Source of the DNA: Rhodococcus jostii NBRC 16295
Lineage (GTDB): Bacteria; Actinomycetota; Actinomycetes; Mycobacteriales; Mycobacteriaceae
Assembly: GCF_001894825.1 (NCBI RefSeq)
Contig: NZ_BCWY01000076.1
Coordinates: 1 to 44,816, forward strand
Length of the DNA: 44,816 nucleotides
Reading direction: 5' to 3'
Made by a program: the position numbers and the translations under genes. The notes below the pieces were generated by a model. The model was not told the origin of the DNA, made no database searches, and worked only from the letters and a program-made list of their open reading frames with translations. This document shows positions 23,675 to 32,057 of the stretch, piece after piece (position 1 is the stretch's first letter; the number at the start of each line of letters is the position of its first letter).

Positions 23675-24254
23675 GCCCGAACGGGTCTTCGACCGTGCCC
23701 GGCACCCAGCTGAGACCGGGAACTCCCCAGCCGGCGCGCTTGATGGTCTTCTTGGCGGCGCGGGCGTTGCGGCCGACCAGCATGTCGACGTAGAGGAAAC
23801 CGTCGAGGTGACCGACCTCGTGCTGCAGCATGCGGGCGAAGAAGTCGTGCCCTTCGATCTCGACGGCATTGCCGTCGGCGTCGGTGCCCGTGACCTTCGC
23901 CCACTCGGCCCGTCCGGTGGGGAACTGCTCGCCCGGCACCGACAGGCAGCCCTCGACGTCGTCCTCGGGGTCCGGCATGGTCTCCGGTCGTTCCGACGTC
24001 TCGAGGACCGGGTTGACGACGCATCCGCGGCGGCGCAGCGCCTTGCCGTTCTCGTCGACGTCCGGGCAGTCGTAGACGAACAACCGCAGCGGTATTCCGA
24101 CCTGGTTGGCGGCGAGTCCGACACCGTTGGCGGCGTCCATCGTGTCGTACATGTCTGCTATGAGTTCAGCGAGTTCCGCAGGTGACTGGGACACCGTCTC
24201 GGTCGGTTCGTGCAGTACCGGGTCGCCCACGATCCGGATGGGGAGGATGGCCAT
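23664..24254 (-). CDS. def: Peptide deformylase
   Basis: A 196-residue metalloenzyme removing the formyl group from nascent proteins. The three motifs are present: GVGLAANQVG, EGCLSVPG (metal Cys) and QHEVGHLDG (HExxH metal ligands). ATG 24254 gives the N-terminus MAILPIRIVGDPVLHEPTE typical of actinobacterial deformylases. The GDPVLHEPTETV segment and the C-terminal extension after the third motif (RNARAAKKTIKRAGW) match the longer actinobacterial forms. Divergent from the DUF3263 gene. Confidence 0.96.
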   Translation of the reverse strand: MAILPIRIVGDPVLHEPTETVSQSPAELAELIADMYDTMDAANGVGLAANQVGIPLRLFVYDCPDVDENGKALRRRGCVVNPVLETSERPETMPDPEDDVEGCLSVPGEQFPTGRAEWAKVTGTDADGNAVEIEGHDFFARMLQHEVGHLDGFLYVDMLVGRNARAAKKTIKRAGWGVPGLSWVPGTVEDPFGHDD

Positions 24255-24432
24255 GGTCGTCAAGGATAGTGCGGCGCGCCCGGGCCGTTCGCACTGCCCA
24301 CAGCCTTCGGCGTGGTTGAATAGGCGCTGAAGTACAGCTGTGTAATTCGTTGCTCGGTCGGCCACGCGATCGAGGGGCCGGGGGAACGTGGTTTCGCTGA
24401 GGTCGAGCGAGAGCTAGTAGTCGAGGAGTGAG

Positions 24433-24771
24433 ATGGACGGCGCAACAGCGCGTAGTCGGAACCAGTCCGAGCGCACCGACAGCGACAGCTCCGTAGGGGT
24501 CAACGACGTCGGAGGCGACGGCCTCTCGCGTCGGGAGCACGACATCCTGTCCTTCGAGCGTCAATGGTGGAAGTACGCCGGCGCGAAGGAAGAAGCGATC
24601 AAAGAACTGTTCGACATGTCCGCCACCAGGTATTACCAGGTGCTCAACGCGCTGGTGGACCGGCCGGAGGCGCTGGCCGCCGACCCGATGCTCGTGAAGC
24701 GGCTGCGACGGCTGCGTGCGAGCAGGCAGAAGGCCCGCGCCGCCCGTCGCCTCGGGTTCGACGTCACGTAG
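24433..24771 (+). CDS. DUF3263 domain protein (Rv0430-like)
   Basis: A 112-residue protein with a polar N-terminal 30 residues, then the DUF3263 core LSRREHDILSFERQWWKYAGAKEEAIKELFDMSATRYYQVLNALVDRPEALAADPMLVKRLRRLRASRQKARAARRLG. The core resembles a helix-turn-helix (REHDIL...AKEEAIKELFDMSATRYYQVLNAL, recalling sigma-like or MarR-like recognition helices), so DNA binding is possible but unproven. A basic C-terminus supports nucleic-acid contact. ATG 24433 follows GAGGAGTGAG. Conserved partner of the virR-like gene. Confidence 0.88.
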   Translation: MDGATARSRNQSERTDSDSSVGVNDVGGDGLSRREHDILSFERQWWKYAGAKEEAIKELFDMSATRYYQVLNALVDRPEALAADPMLVKRLRRLRASRQKARAARRLGFDVT

Positions 24772-24795
24772 CACCCGGTGGCTAAGGTCGACACC

Positions 24796-25347
24796 GTGAG
24801 TACTCCGAAACCCGAATCGTCCGGCCCGCCGTTACGTGCCCTCGCGATGGTGCTGATCGCTCTCGCGATTCTCTTCGCGGGTCTCGGGTTCGCCTCCCTG
24901 GGGGGCTCGGACTCGGAGGAGACCGCAGCGACCGTCACCACCTCGGCGGCGGCCACAACCACCGCCGCTGCACGCTCGACGCCGGCGGCCGGGGCGGCGG
25001 GAGCCACGTCGGCGTCCGCGACGAGCGCCCCGTCCGGCGCATCGAGCACCACGAAGTCCGCCGATGCGGCGTCGGTCCCGGTTCGCGTGCTGAACAACAG
25101 CAACGTCACCGGTCTCGCCAGTCAGACGGCCACCGAGCTGATGTCCTCGGGGTGGACGGTGTCGGAAACCGGTAACTACAGCGACGGCACCATCTCCGAA
25201 ACCACCGTGTACTACGGGACTTCCGCCGCCGAGAAGGAGGCGGCCACGGAGATCGCCGCCCAGCTCGGGGTGTCCGCGCAGCCGCGGTTCCCGGGTATCG
25301 CGAATTCGTCCGCCGGTGTCATCGTCATCGTCACCTCCCCGCAGTAG
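24796..25347 (+). CDS. virR: LytR C-terminal-domain membrane protein (VirR-like)
   Basis: A 183-residue protein with one N-terminal membrane span (ALAMVLIALAILFAGLGFASL), a long Thr/Ala/Ser-rich linker and a LytR_C domain (PVRVLNNSNVTGLASQTATELMSSGWTVSETGNY...VYYGTSAAEKEAATEIAAQLG). This is the layout of Rv0431/VirR, reported to affect extracellular vesicle release and cell-wall integrity in M. tuberculosis. GTG 24796 is preferred because AAGG lies about 9 nt upstream; GTG 24778 adds six residues and has no ribosome site. Topology should place the LytR_C domain outside the membrane, near peptidoglycan. Confidence 0.85.
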   Translation: MSTPKPESSGPPLRALAMVLIALAILFAGLGFASLGGSDSEETAATVTTSAAATTTAAARSTPAAGAAGATSASATSAPSGASSTTKSADAASVPVRVLNNSNVTGLASQTATELMSSGWTVSETGNYSDGTISETTVYYGTSAAEKEAATEIAAQLGVSAQPRFPGIANSSAGVIVIVTSPQ

Positions 25348-25420
25348 ACCGGACGGTCGGTGCAGCGTCACCGCGGTTATGATCAGATGCACTTCTTCGC
25401 CACCTCAAAGGAGCGGTTTG

Positions 25421-26122
25421 ATGGCCTCGAGTTCTACCCGTCGGATGTCCTGGCGCATTGTCACCCCGGTGGTGGCCATTGCAGCACTCGGACTGACCGC
25501 CTGCAGTAACAACGAGGGGCCGACCGACGTTCCCGGCACCACTCCTCCCGTCTGGACCGGTGCCGCCGATCCCAGTGCGGCAGGTGTTCCCGGCGACGCC
25601 GAGAGCGGCTCGGGTGAGTCTGCCGAGAGTGGCGCGGTCAGCGCGACGCTGAAGAACGCAGAGGGCCAAGACGTGGGAACCGCCACGTTCAAGCAGGCCG
25701 GCAGCCACGTCGAGATCACCGTCTCCGTCAAGGATCAGACACCCGGATTCCACGGTTTCCACGTGCATTCCGTCGGCAAGTGTGAGACCAACTCCGTTGC
25801 GCCGACCGGGGGTGCGCCCGGAAACTTCCTGTCCGCGGGCGGGCACTTCCAGGCCGCGGGACACTCGGGACACCCCGCGAGCGGTGACCTCACCTCGCTG
25901 CAGGTGCTGGAAGACGGTACCGCCGAATTGGTCACCACCACCGACGCCTTCACGGTCGAGGACCTGAAGAACGGCGACACCGGTACGGCGGTCATGATCC
26001 ACTCGGGCGCCGACAACTTCGCCAACATCCCCACCCGATACGCACCCGCTCCCGATCAGGAAACCCTGAACACCGGGGACGCAGGCTCCCGCGTGGCCTG
26101 TGGTGTCATCGGCGCCAGCTGA
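25421..26122 (+). CDS. sodC: Cu/Zn superoxide dismutase, lipoprotein
   Basis: A 233-residue secreted superoxide dismutase. Signal peptide and lipobox LTAC place the lipidated Cys at residue 28; a Ser/Gly/Glu-rich linker precedes the catalytic domain. Metal ligands are in GFHGFHVHSVGKCE, AGGHFQAAGHSGHPASGDL and VMIHSGADNFANIPTRY; the Cys in KCE and the RVACGVIG near the C-terminus form the expected disulfide. It dismutates external superoxide at the cell surface. ATG 25421 has AAAGGAG 6-12 nt upstream. Position after the virR-like gene matches mycobacteria. Confidence 0.95.
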   Translation: MASSSTRRMSWRIVTPVVAIAALGLTACSNNEGPTDVPGTTPPVWTGAADPSAAGVPGDAESGSGESAESGAVSATLKNAEGQDVGTATFKQAGSHVEITVSVKDQTPGFHGFHVHSVGKCETNSVAPTGGAPGNFLSAGGHFQAAGHSGHPASGDLTSLQVLEDGTAELVTTTDAFTVEDLKNGDTGTAVMIHSGADNFANIPTRYAPAPDQETLNTGDAGSRVACGVIGAS

Positions 26123-26129
26123 GCCGCGT

Positions 26130-26155
26130 GACATCCCGGCTGCGGCCGGGATGTC
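26130..26155 (+). terminator. Hairpin after sodC
   Basis: Perfect 11-bp inverted repeat GACATCCCGGC / GCCGGGATGTC with a 4-nt loop, 7 nt after the sodC stop. No T-run follows. Probable terminator separating sodC from the ligase gene. Confidence 0.7.
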
Positions 26156-26197
26156 GGCGCGCTGCCGCACGCCGTGGCCTGTGGTTGGATCGAAACC

Positions 26198-27322
26198 GTG
26201 GTAGTTCCCTTTCCCGGTTCGCCGCGGCCGACGCTGGGTGTCGAGTGGGAGATCGCGCTGGTCGACAGGGTCACGCGGGATCTCTCCAATACGGCCGCGG
26301 AGGTGTTCGACGCGGTCGCGAATCTCGCGGGCCCCGAGGATCCGCGCATCACCAAGGAGTTGCTTCGCAACACCGTCGAACTCGTCACGGGTATCCACTC
26401 CACCGTCGGTGAGGCCATGGACGACCTCGACGAGTCGCTCGACCTGTTGCGTCGTGCGGCGAATCCGCTCGGGGTCGATCTCATCTGTGCCGGAACGCAC
26501 CCGTTTGCGCAGTGGTCCACCCAATTGGTCACGCGTACACCTGATTACGACGAGTTGATCGAGCGCACGCAGTGGTGGGGCCGGCAGATGCTGATCTGGG
26601 GTGTGCACGTCCACGTCGGGGTGTCCTCGCCGCAGAAGGTGTTCCCGATCCTCAACGCGCTGCTGCAACGGTACCCGCACCTGCTCGCGCTGTCCGCGTC
26701 GTCGCCGATGTGGGCGGGCGTCAACACCGGGTATGCGAGTAATCGCGCACTGATGTTCCAGCAGCTTCCCACCGCGGGGCTGCCGTACCAGTTCGCGAAC
26801 TGGGGACAGTACGAGGATTTCATCAGCGACCAGATGAAGACCGGCGTGATCACCAAGATCGGCGGGATGCACTGGGACATCCGGCCCGCGCCGCGCTGGG
26901 GCACCATCGAGGTCCGTGTCTTCGACGGCATCTCCACCCGCGCCGAGCTCAGTTCCCTCGTCGCGCTCGTGCACTGCCTGATCGTCGACCTGGACCGCCG
27001 TTTCGAGGCGGGCGAGAACCTGCCGAACCTGCAGCCGTGGCACGTGAAGGAGAACAAGTGGCGGGCCGCGCGGTACGGGCTCGACGCCGAGATCATTCTC
27101 GACGAGGACAGTAACGAGCGTCTCGTCACCGACGACCTGAACGACCTGCTCGAGAAGCTGGCGCCGACCGCGGCGCGTCTCGGGTGTGCGGACGAGTTGG
27201 CGTCGGTCGCCGAGATTCCCCGTCGCGGCGCCTCCTACCAGCGGCAACGTCAGGTCGCGGAAGCGACCGGGGGTGATCTGGTGGCCGTGGTCGATGCACT
27301 GGTGAAGGAACTCGGGACCTGA
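26198..27322 (+). CDS. ybdK: Carboxylate-amine ligase, glutamate-cysteine ligase family 2 (YbdK-like)
   Basis: A 374-residue member of the GCS2 family. The N-terminus PRPTLGVEWEIALVD contains the GvEwE signature that binds ATP-metal. VELVTGIHSTVGEAM, CAGTHPFAQW, IWGVHVHVGVSSPQKVFPILNAL, SASSPMWAGVNTGYASNRALMFQQLPTAG and RPAPRWGTIEVRVFD follow family spacing. Length is close to Rv0433. GTG 26198 is chosen over GTG 26174, which would add a Cys/Trp-containing stretch not expected before the motif. It is predicted to have weak gamma-glutamylcysteine ligase activity; the physiological substrate is not established, and actinobacteria make mycothiol rather than glutathione. Confidence 0.9.
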   Translation: MVVPFPGSPRPTLGVEWEIALVDRVTRDLSNTAAEVFDAVANLAGPEDPRITKELLRNTVELVTGIHSTVGEAMDDLDESLDLLRRAANPLGVDLICAGTHPFAQWSTQLVTRTPDYDELIERTQWWGRQMLIWGVHVHVGVSSPQKVFPILNALLQRYPHLLALSASSPMWAGVNTGYASNRALMFQQLPTAGLPYQFANWGQYEDFISDQMKTGVITKIGGMHWDIRPAPRWGTIEVRVFDGISTRAELSSLVALVHCLIVDLDRRFEAGENLPNLQPWHVKENKWRAARYGLDAEIILDEDSNERLVTDDLNDLLEKLAPTAARLGCADELASVAEIPRRGASYQRQRQVAEATGGDLVAVVDALVKELGT

Positions 27323-27383
27323 ATCACGGTCTCGGACAGGGCACTCGTCCACTTCCCGTTCACGTGTTGTTTACACTTGGCGG

Positions 27384-28721
27384 GTGTCGATCGACGATGT
27401 TGCCGTTGCACGGCCGGGTGGGTCCGTCGATCGCTCTCGCATGTTCGTCGCGGGCGGGGCGTTCGGTGTGGCGATCCTGCTGCTGGTGGTCCAGTGCGTC
27501 GCGTACGCGCAGGGATTCCAGGGCCCCCTCGAAAGCCTGTCCCGCGACTATGTCCTGACCCCCAAATCGGCGTCCGTTCCGTGGGCGGGCCTCGCGCTCG
27601 CGATGGTCGGGCTCACGAACCGGCAACGCGTCGTCGCACTGTCCGCTGCGGCGGGCATCGACGTGGCGGTCGCCGCTGTTCGCTACCTGTCGGGTGGCCC
27701 GCTGACCGTCGGAAACGGCGCGACCTGGGTACTCACTGGGGTGGGTGTCTACGCGGCGGTCCGCTGGACCGGTGACCAGCGGCGCAGTGCCCTCAAGGGC
27801 GTCGGTCTCGGCGCGCTGCTGATCCTGGCCACGAAGTTCGGCGACGCCTGGCTGCAGGTCACCATCATGGCCGGGCCGATGGTTCTCGACGAATTCGCCC
27901 AACTGGCGGATCACGCGCTGGGAAGCCCGTCGTGGCACATGGGCCAGTTCGTCGACGCGCTCGGACCGGTCGGCTACGGCATCCTCCACTGGGTCTACAT
28001 CGAACTGCCGGTCGCGGCCATCGCGGTGGCGGTGTACCAACTGCGGAACGGCTGGCCGTCGCACTATCTGGTGCGTACCTTCCTGCTGATCGGGCTCATC
28101 GGTCCGGTGTTCTACGTGCTCTTCCCGGTGGTCGGTCCGATCTTCGCGTTCGGCACCGAGGGGCAGGGGTTCCAGGTCAGCGATTACTGGCCCAACTTCG
28201 TCCCGACACCCGACTTCGCGCCCGAACCGATCGCGTTCGATTCGACGACGCCGCGCAACTGCATGCCGAGCCTGCACACGGCGTGGGCCCTGGCACTGTT
28301 CATCCACTCCCGGCAGGGCGCCTGGTGGCTGCGTCTCGGCGGCACCTTCTGGCTGGTGTGCACGCTGACGGCGACGCTCGGATTCGGCTATCACTACGGC
28401 GTCGACCTGGTTGCCGGCGCCGTCCTGTGCCTGACCATCGAATCGGCGCTGCGAGATCCCGAGCGGGGGTGGGGCTGGTTCCGTGTCCGGCTGGTCGGCG
28501 GCGGCGCCCTCATTCTCGCCGGCCTGCTGCTCAGTTACCGCTATCTCGCCGTTCCGATGGGCCGATTCCCCGAACTGTCCGGACCGCTCGTGCTCGGGGC
28601 GCTCGCCGCGATGAGTGTCGGGTTCTACGCGACGTTCTTCGCCCGACCCGACAGCGCACTCGCCCGCTGGGGAACCGGCAAGGCCGTCGTCACGGACGCT
28701 CTGGCGGCTCCAACTCGTTGA
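27384..28721 (+). CDS. PAP2-superfamily (inositolphosphotransferase-like) membrane protein
   Basis: A 445-residue protein with about ten or more membrane spans. The catalytic motifs sit in the C-terminal half: RNCMPSLHTAWALALF (PSxH) and GYHYGVDLVAG (HYxxD), the pattern of the PAP2_3 / Aur1-like branch, which moves phosphorylated head groups between lipids. The N-terminal half (SIDDVAVARPGGS...) is an additional membrane domain. It may act in phosphatidylinositol or envelope lipid remodelling; substrate is inferred from family only. GTG 27384 is the start. Its 3' end overlaps the convergent mrpG by 32 nt. Confidence 0.85.
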   Translation: MSIDDVAVARPGGSVDRSRMFVAGGAFGVAILLLVVQCVAYAQGFQGPLESLSRDYVLTPKSASVPWAGLALAMVGLTNRQRVVALSAAAGIDVAVAAVRYLSGGPLTVGNGATWVLTGVGVYAAVRWTGDQRRSALKGVGLGALLILATKFGDAWLQVTIMAGPMVLDEFAQLADHALGSPSWHMGQFVDALGPVGYGILHWVYIELPVAAIAVAVYQLRNGWPSHYLVRTFLLIGLIGPVFYVLFPVVGPIFAFGTEGQGFQVSDYWPNFVPTPDFAPEPIAFDSTTPRNCMPSLHTAWALALFIHSRQGAWWLRLGGTFWLVCTLTATLGFGYHYGVDLVAGAVLCLTIESALRDPERGWGWFRVRLVGGGALILAGLLLSYRYLAVPMGRFPELSGPLVLGALAAMSVGFYATFFARPDSALARWGTGKAVVTDALAAPTR

Positions 28722-29028
28722 TCATCAGCAGCCCGTCCTGATCCCGCTGCTCGCGGTAGGCCACCCGGCCGACGCTGTGGGCGATGACCGGCGCGGTGAA
28801 CAGCGTGAAGATGCCGACGAGGATCAGCATCCAGATGTCGACGTTGCCGCGCAGTTCGAGGACGGCGCCCGCGAGCACCATGATCAGCCCGACCACCTGC
28901 GGTTTGGTGGCTGCGTGCATGCGGCGCAGGGTGTCCGGGAACCGGACGATGGCGATGGCGGCCGTCAGTGCCAGCAGCGAACCGCAGAGCATGAGGGTGG
29001 CCCCGATGACGTTCAATACGGTGCTCAC
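28690..29028 (-). CDS. mrpG: Na+/H+ antiporter subunit MrpG/MnhG
   Basis: A 112-residue membrane subunit with three spans and the family core MLCGSLLALTAAIAIVRFPDTLRRMHAATKPQVVGLIMVLAGAVLEL (PhaG/MnhG/YufB). GTG 29028 overlaps the mrpF stop. Last gene of the mrp operon. The C-terminal tail is longer and more charged than the core and runs into the region overlapped by the PAP2 gene. Confidence 0.93.
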   Translation of the reverse strand: MSTVLNVIGATLMLCGSLLALTAAIAIVRFPDTLRRMHAATKPQVVGLIMVLAGAVLELRGNVDIWMLILVGIFTLFTAPVIAHSVGRVAYREQRDQDGLLMINELEPPERP

Positions 29029-29285
29029 GACTTGTCACTCACCCGGAATCGGGCCACCGACACCGAACCGATGAAACCGACCAACGACAACGCGACGATG
29101 GCAGGCACGATCGTCGTGTCGCCGGTATAGGCGGCCCACACGGCGAGTCCGCACATCGCGAGTGCGATCAGGGTGTCGAGGGCGACGAGACGGTCCAGCG
29201 AGTTGGGGCCGTCGAGCAGCCGGAACGTCGTCAGTACTCCGGCGACGACGAGGATGATCCCGGATATGACCGATACGACTGTCAT
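29025..29285 (-). CDS. mrpF: Na+/H+ antiporter subunit MrpF/MnhF
   Basis: An 86-residue protein with three hydrophobic spans (VISGIILVVAGVLTTFRLLDGPNSLDRLVALDTLIALAMCGLAVWAAYTGDTTIVPAIVALSLVGFIGSVSVARF). The LDGPNSLDRLVALD segment is the MrpF signature. ATG 29285 overlaps the mrpE stop (ATGA); longer in-frame extension upstream is inside mrpE. Confidence 0.93.
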   Translation of the reverse strand: MTVVSVISGIILVVAGVLTTFRLLDGPNSLDRLVALDTLIALAMCGLAVWAAYTGDTTIVPAIVALSLVGFIGSVSVARFRVSDKS

Positions 29286-29854
29286 GAGCTGCCCTCCTGA
29301 GCGGGGTCGTCGTACTGCTGGTCGCGGTTGTGCCAGGGGCTCGGTTTCCAGTCGGAGTCGCGCTCGAACGCCGCGATGAACAACTGCTCCAACTGCGCGA
29401 CCGTGCGGTAGAACTGGCTGACCGCCTTCTGCGAGCCCATGTCCAGCACGTGGACGTAGACGATCCGCCGCACCTGGTCGATCTCGAGGACCATGGTGCC
29501 CGGAATGAGGTTCAGGACGTCGATGCACAGGGTCAGCACCAGGTCCGACTTGATACCCAGCTGATAGCGCAGGACACCGGTGACGGGCGGCGGTCCGGGC
29601 CGGAGCGCGAGCCACGCGATCTGCAGGCTCGACTGGAGCGAGTAGTACACGAACATCACGGCCAACCGGAGCAGCGGAAGTACGTGCACTCGACCTTCGA
29701 CGGGCACCCGCGGCAGCGGCATCAGGACCATGATGACGGCGCCTACGGCGAGACCGCCGACGATGTTGCCCCAGCTGACGTTGCCCCACAACAGGATCCA
29801 TACGGCCATCAGCCACAGCAACGCGCCGAACTGGAGAAGTCTCTCGCGTTTCAT
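29282..29854 (-). CDS. mrpE: Na+/H+ antiporter subunit MrpE/MnhE
   Basis: A 190-residue subunit with N-terminal spans (LLQFGALLWLMAVWILLWGNVSWGNIVGGLAVGAVIMVLMPL) and a soluble C-terminal domain containing LCIDVLNLIPGTMVLEIDQVRRIVYVHVLD, typical of MnhE. ATG 29854 overlaps the mrpD stop. The last 20-25 residues are charged and poorly conserved. Confidence 0.93.
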   Translation of the reverse strand: MKRERLLQFGALLWLMAVWILLWGNVSWGNIVGGLAVGAVIMVLMPLPRVPVEGRVHVLPLLRLAVMFVYYSLQSSLQIAWLALRPGPPPVTGVLRYQLGIKSDLVLTLCIDVLNLIPGTMVLEIDQVRRIVYVHVLDMGSQKAVSQFYRTVAQLEQLFIAAFERDSDWKPSPWHNRDQQYDDPAQEGSS

Positions 29855-31473
29855 CGCGGCGCCTCCTGCGCTTCGCTGCCGGGGTGACCGCCGAGGACGG
29901 CGTCGATGTAGATCGACCGGTTCTGCAGATCGCTCGCCGCACGATCACTGATCTGGATGATCTGGCCGGCGAACACCGTCATCGCCAGCCCCACCGCGAC
30001 GAGCGCGACCGTCGGAATCAGCATCATCGCGGGGATGCGGCCCACGTCGGCGCGTTCGTCGAACGCGATGTCGGCCTCGGACTCGTCGAGCAGCGCCGAC
30101 GGGCTGACGTCCGCGAGGTCACCCTCGGGGGCGTCGGCGCGGGCCCGCCAGAACGCCTTGGTCCACACACGTGCGACGACGTACAGCGTGAGGAGGCTGG
30201 TGAGGGTTCCGCCGGCGACGAGGATCCACGCCAGCACGCTCGCGTCGGCCGAACCGGCCTGCAACAGCGCGACCTTGCCGATGAACCCGGAGAACGGGGG
30301 AATGCCGCCGAGATTGAGGGCCGGGACGAGGAACACGATGGCGAGGACGGGGCTCGCGGCGGCGAGCCCGCCGAGGCGACGCAGCGACGACGACCCGGCC
30401 TGGCGTTCGATCAGACCGACCACCAGGAACAGTGTGGTCTGCACCAGAATGTGGTGGGCCACGTAGTAGATGGCACCCGACAGTCCCGACTGCGTCGACA
30501 GCGCGACCCCGAACACCATGTACCCGATGTGGCTGACCAGGGTGAAGGACAGCAGACGTTTGATGTCGCTCTGCGCGATCGCACCGAGGATGCCGACGAG
30601 CATCGTCAGAAGGCCGCACACCATCAGCACGTTGTCGAGTTCGCCCTCCGGGAAGAGCAGCGTGTGCGCCCGGATGATCGCGTACACACCGACCTTGGTG
30701 AGCAGGCCGGCGAACACGGCGGTGACCGGTGCCGGTGCGGTGGGGTAGGAGTCGGGCAGCCACGTCGACAGCGGGAACACCGCGGCCTTGATGCCGAACG
30801 CCACGAGCAGCACCCCGAAGATGGCGGTGCGGGTGCCGGACGGGATGCCGTCGAGGCGGGTGGCCATGTCGGCGAGGTTGAGGGTGCCGGTCGCCGCGTA
30901 CGCGAACGCGATGCCCGCCAGGAAGATCAGCGACGACACCATCGACACCATCACGTACGACACACCCGCGCGGACGCGGTCGGCGCTCGCCCCGAGCGTC
31001 AGCAGCACGAAGCTGGCGGCGAGGAGCACCTCGAAGCCGACGTACAGATTGAACAGGTCGCCCGCGAGGAACGCGTTGGAGATGCCCGCCGTCAGCGCCA
31101 GATACGTCGGCAGGAAGATCGAGACGGGCTGGTCTTCACTGCCGTCGCGGATACCCTGACCGACGGCGTACGCCATGACGGCGAGCAGCACGATCGACGA
31201 GACCACCAGCATCATCGCGGACAGCCGGTCGACCACCAGTGTGATGCCGATCGGGGAATCCCAGCCACCCACCTGAATGGCCGTGGTCCCGTCGCGGTCG
31301 GCGAGGAACAGCAGCAGTCCCGACACGACGAGGACGGCGATCAGCGCGACGAGCGTGATGATCCGCTGGGCGCGCGGACGCCGGCCCAGCACCAGCGTGG
31401 CGGCGGCGGCGAGCATCGGGACGAGGACGGGCAGCGGCGCGAGTGCCGTGATGATGTGCGGAGAGATGATCAC
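29851..31473 (-). CDS. mrpD: Na+/H+ antiporter subunit MrpD/MnhD
   Basis: A 540-residue polytopic subunit homologous to the NuoM/N proton-pumping subunits of complex I (about 14 spans). Family segments are STWLPDSYPTAPAPVTAVFAGLLTKVGVYAIIR, the LLSFTLVSHIGYM stretch with conserved polar residues, and the LNLGGIPPFSGFIGKVALLQAG loop. It should carry one of the ion channels. GTG 31473 overlaps the mrpC stop (GTGA). The C-terminal cytosolic part between the last two spans is rich in acidic residues (EGDLADVSPSALLDESEADIAFDERADV). Confidence 0.95.
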   Translation of the reverse strand: MIISPHIITALAPLPVLVPMLAAAATLVLGRRPRAQRIITLVALIAVLVVSGLLLFLADRDGTTAIQVGGWDSPIGITLVVDRLSAMMLVVSSIVLLAVMAYAVGQGIRDGSEDQPVSIFLPTYLALTAGISNAFLAGDLFNLYVGFEVLLAASFVLLTLGASADRVRAGVSYVMVSMVSSLIFLAGIAFAYAATGTLNLADMATRLDGIPSGTRTAIFGVLLVAFGIKAAVFPLSTWLPDSYPTAPAPVTAVFAGLLTKVGVYAIIRAHTLLFPEGELDNVLMVCGLLTMLVGILGAIAQSDIKRLLSFTLVSHIGYMVFGVALSTQSGLSGAIYYVAHHILVQTTLFLVVGLIERQAGSSSLRRLGGLAAASPVLAIVFLVPALNLGGIPPFSGFIGKVALLQAGSADASVLAWILVAGGTLTSLLTLYVVARVWTKAFWRARADAPEGDLADVSPSALLDESEADIAFDERADVGRIPAMMLIPTVALVAVGLAMTVFAGQIIQISDRAASDLQNRSIYIDAVLGGHPGSEAQEAPR

Positions 31474-32057
31474 GACTTCTCTCCGATGCTCGCCTTGTCC
31501 GAATCCTCGTCGTCGTCGAAGTCACCCTCGTCGTCGAAGTCACCCTCGTGCAGGTCTTCGTAGCACTCGAGGTCCTCGAGGTTCTTCAGCTCTTCCAGAG
31601 GAATGGGGTTTCCGTCCTTGTCGAATGCGTCGCCGCTGAAGCTCGGTTCGCCGGTGACCGGGTCGTCGGAGCGGTCGCGGTCGGGGGCCTCGGCGGGAGA
31701 CCGGCGCCGCAGGACCTTGGTGTCCTCGGGGTCGTTCTCGACGGCGTCCTGGGTGGTGATCTTGAACGACCGGTACGCGAGGGCGAGCACGAAGCCGGCG
31801 ATGCCCATCGTGATGACGATCGCCGTCAGGATCATCGCCTGTGCGAGCGGGTCCGCCATCGACTCGTGAATGGACTCCCGGCCGACGATGGGCGGATTGC
31901 CGTCCGTACCGCCGGACGTGAGGATCAGCAGGTTGATGCCGTTGCCGAACAGCAGCAACCCGAGCAGCATGCGGGTGATGCTGCGCTCGATGAGCAGGTA
32001 GACGCCGGCCGACACCAGGACGCCGATGATGACGAGAAATCCGATGTTCGCGCTCAT
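31470..32057 (-). CDS. mrpC: Na+/H+ antiporter subunit MrpC/MnhC with acidic C-terminal tail
   Basis: A 195-residue protein. Residues 1-105 are the normal NuoK-like MrpC core of three spans (GVYLLIERSITRMLLGLLLFGNGINLLIL, then DPLAQAMILTAIVITMGIAGFVLALAYRS). Residues 106-195 are an unusual hydrophilic tail, strongly acidic at the end, with GDFDDE GDFDDD encoded by a perfect 18-bp direct repeat. Most MrpC proteins end shortly after the third span. ATG 32057 overlaps the mrpA stop; the very long frame upstream is a shadow of mrpA. Confidence 0.92.
   Translation of the reverse strand: MSANIGFLVIIGVLVSAGVYLLIERSITRMLLGLLLFGNGINLLILTSGGTDGNPPIVGRESIHESMADPLAQAMILTAIVITMGIAGFVLALAYRSFKITTQDAVENDPEDTKVLRRRSPAEAPDRDRSDDPVTGEPSFSGDAFDKDGNPIPLEELKNLEDLECYEDLHEGDFDDEGDFDDDEDSDKASIGEKS
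31510..31545 (-). repeat. Two perfect 18-bp direct repeats in the mrpC tail
   Basis: The units at 31510-31527 and 31528-31545 are identical and in frame, encoding a run of Gly/Asp/Phe/Asp/Asp/Glu type residues. Slippage-type expansion is likely. Confidence 0.9.

Noticed and set aside
29884..31563. A 559-residue plus-strand frame opposite mrpD
   Set aside because: Antisense shadow of mrpD; highly charged, no domain, no ribosome site.
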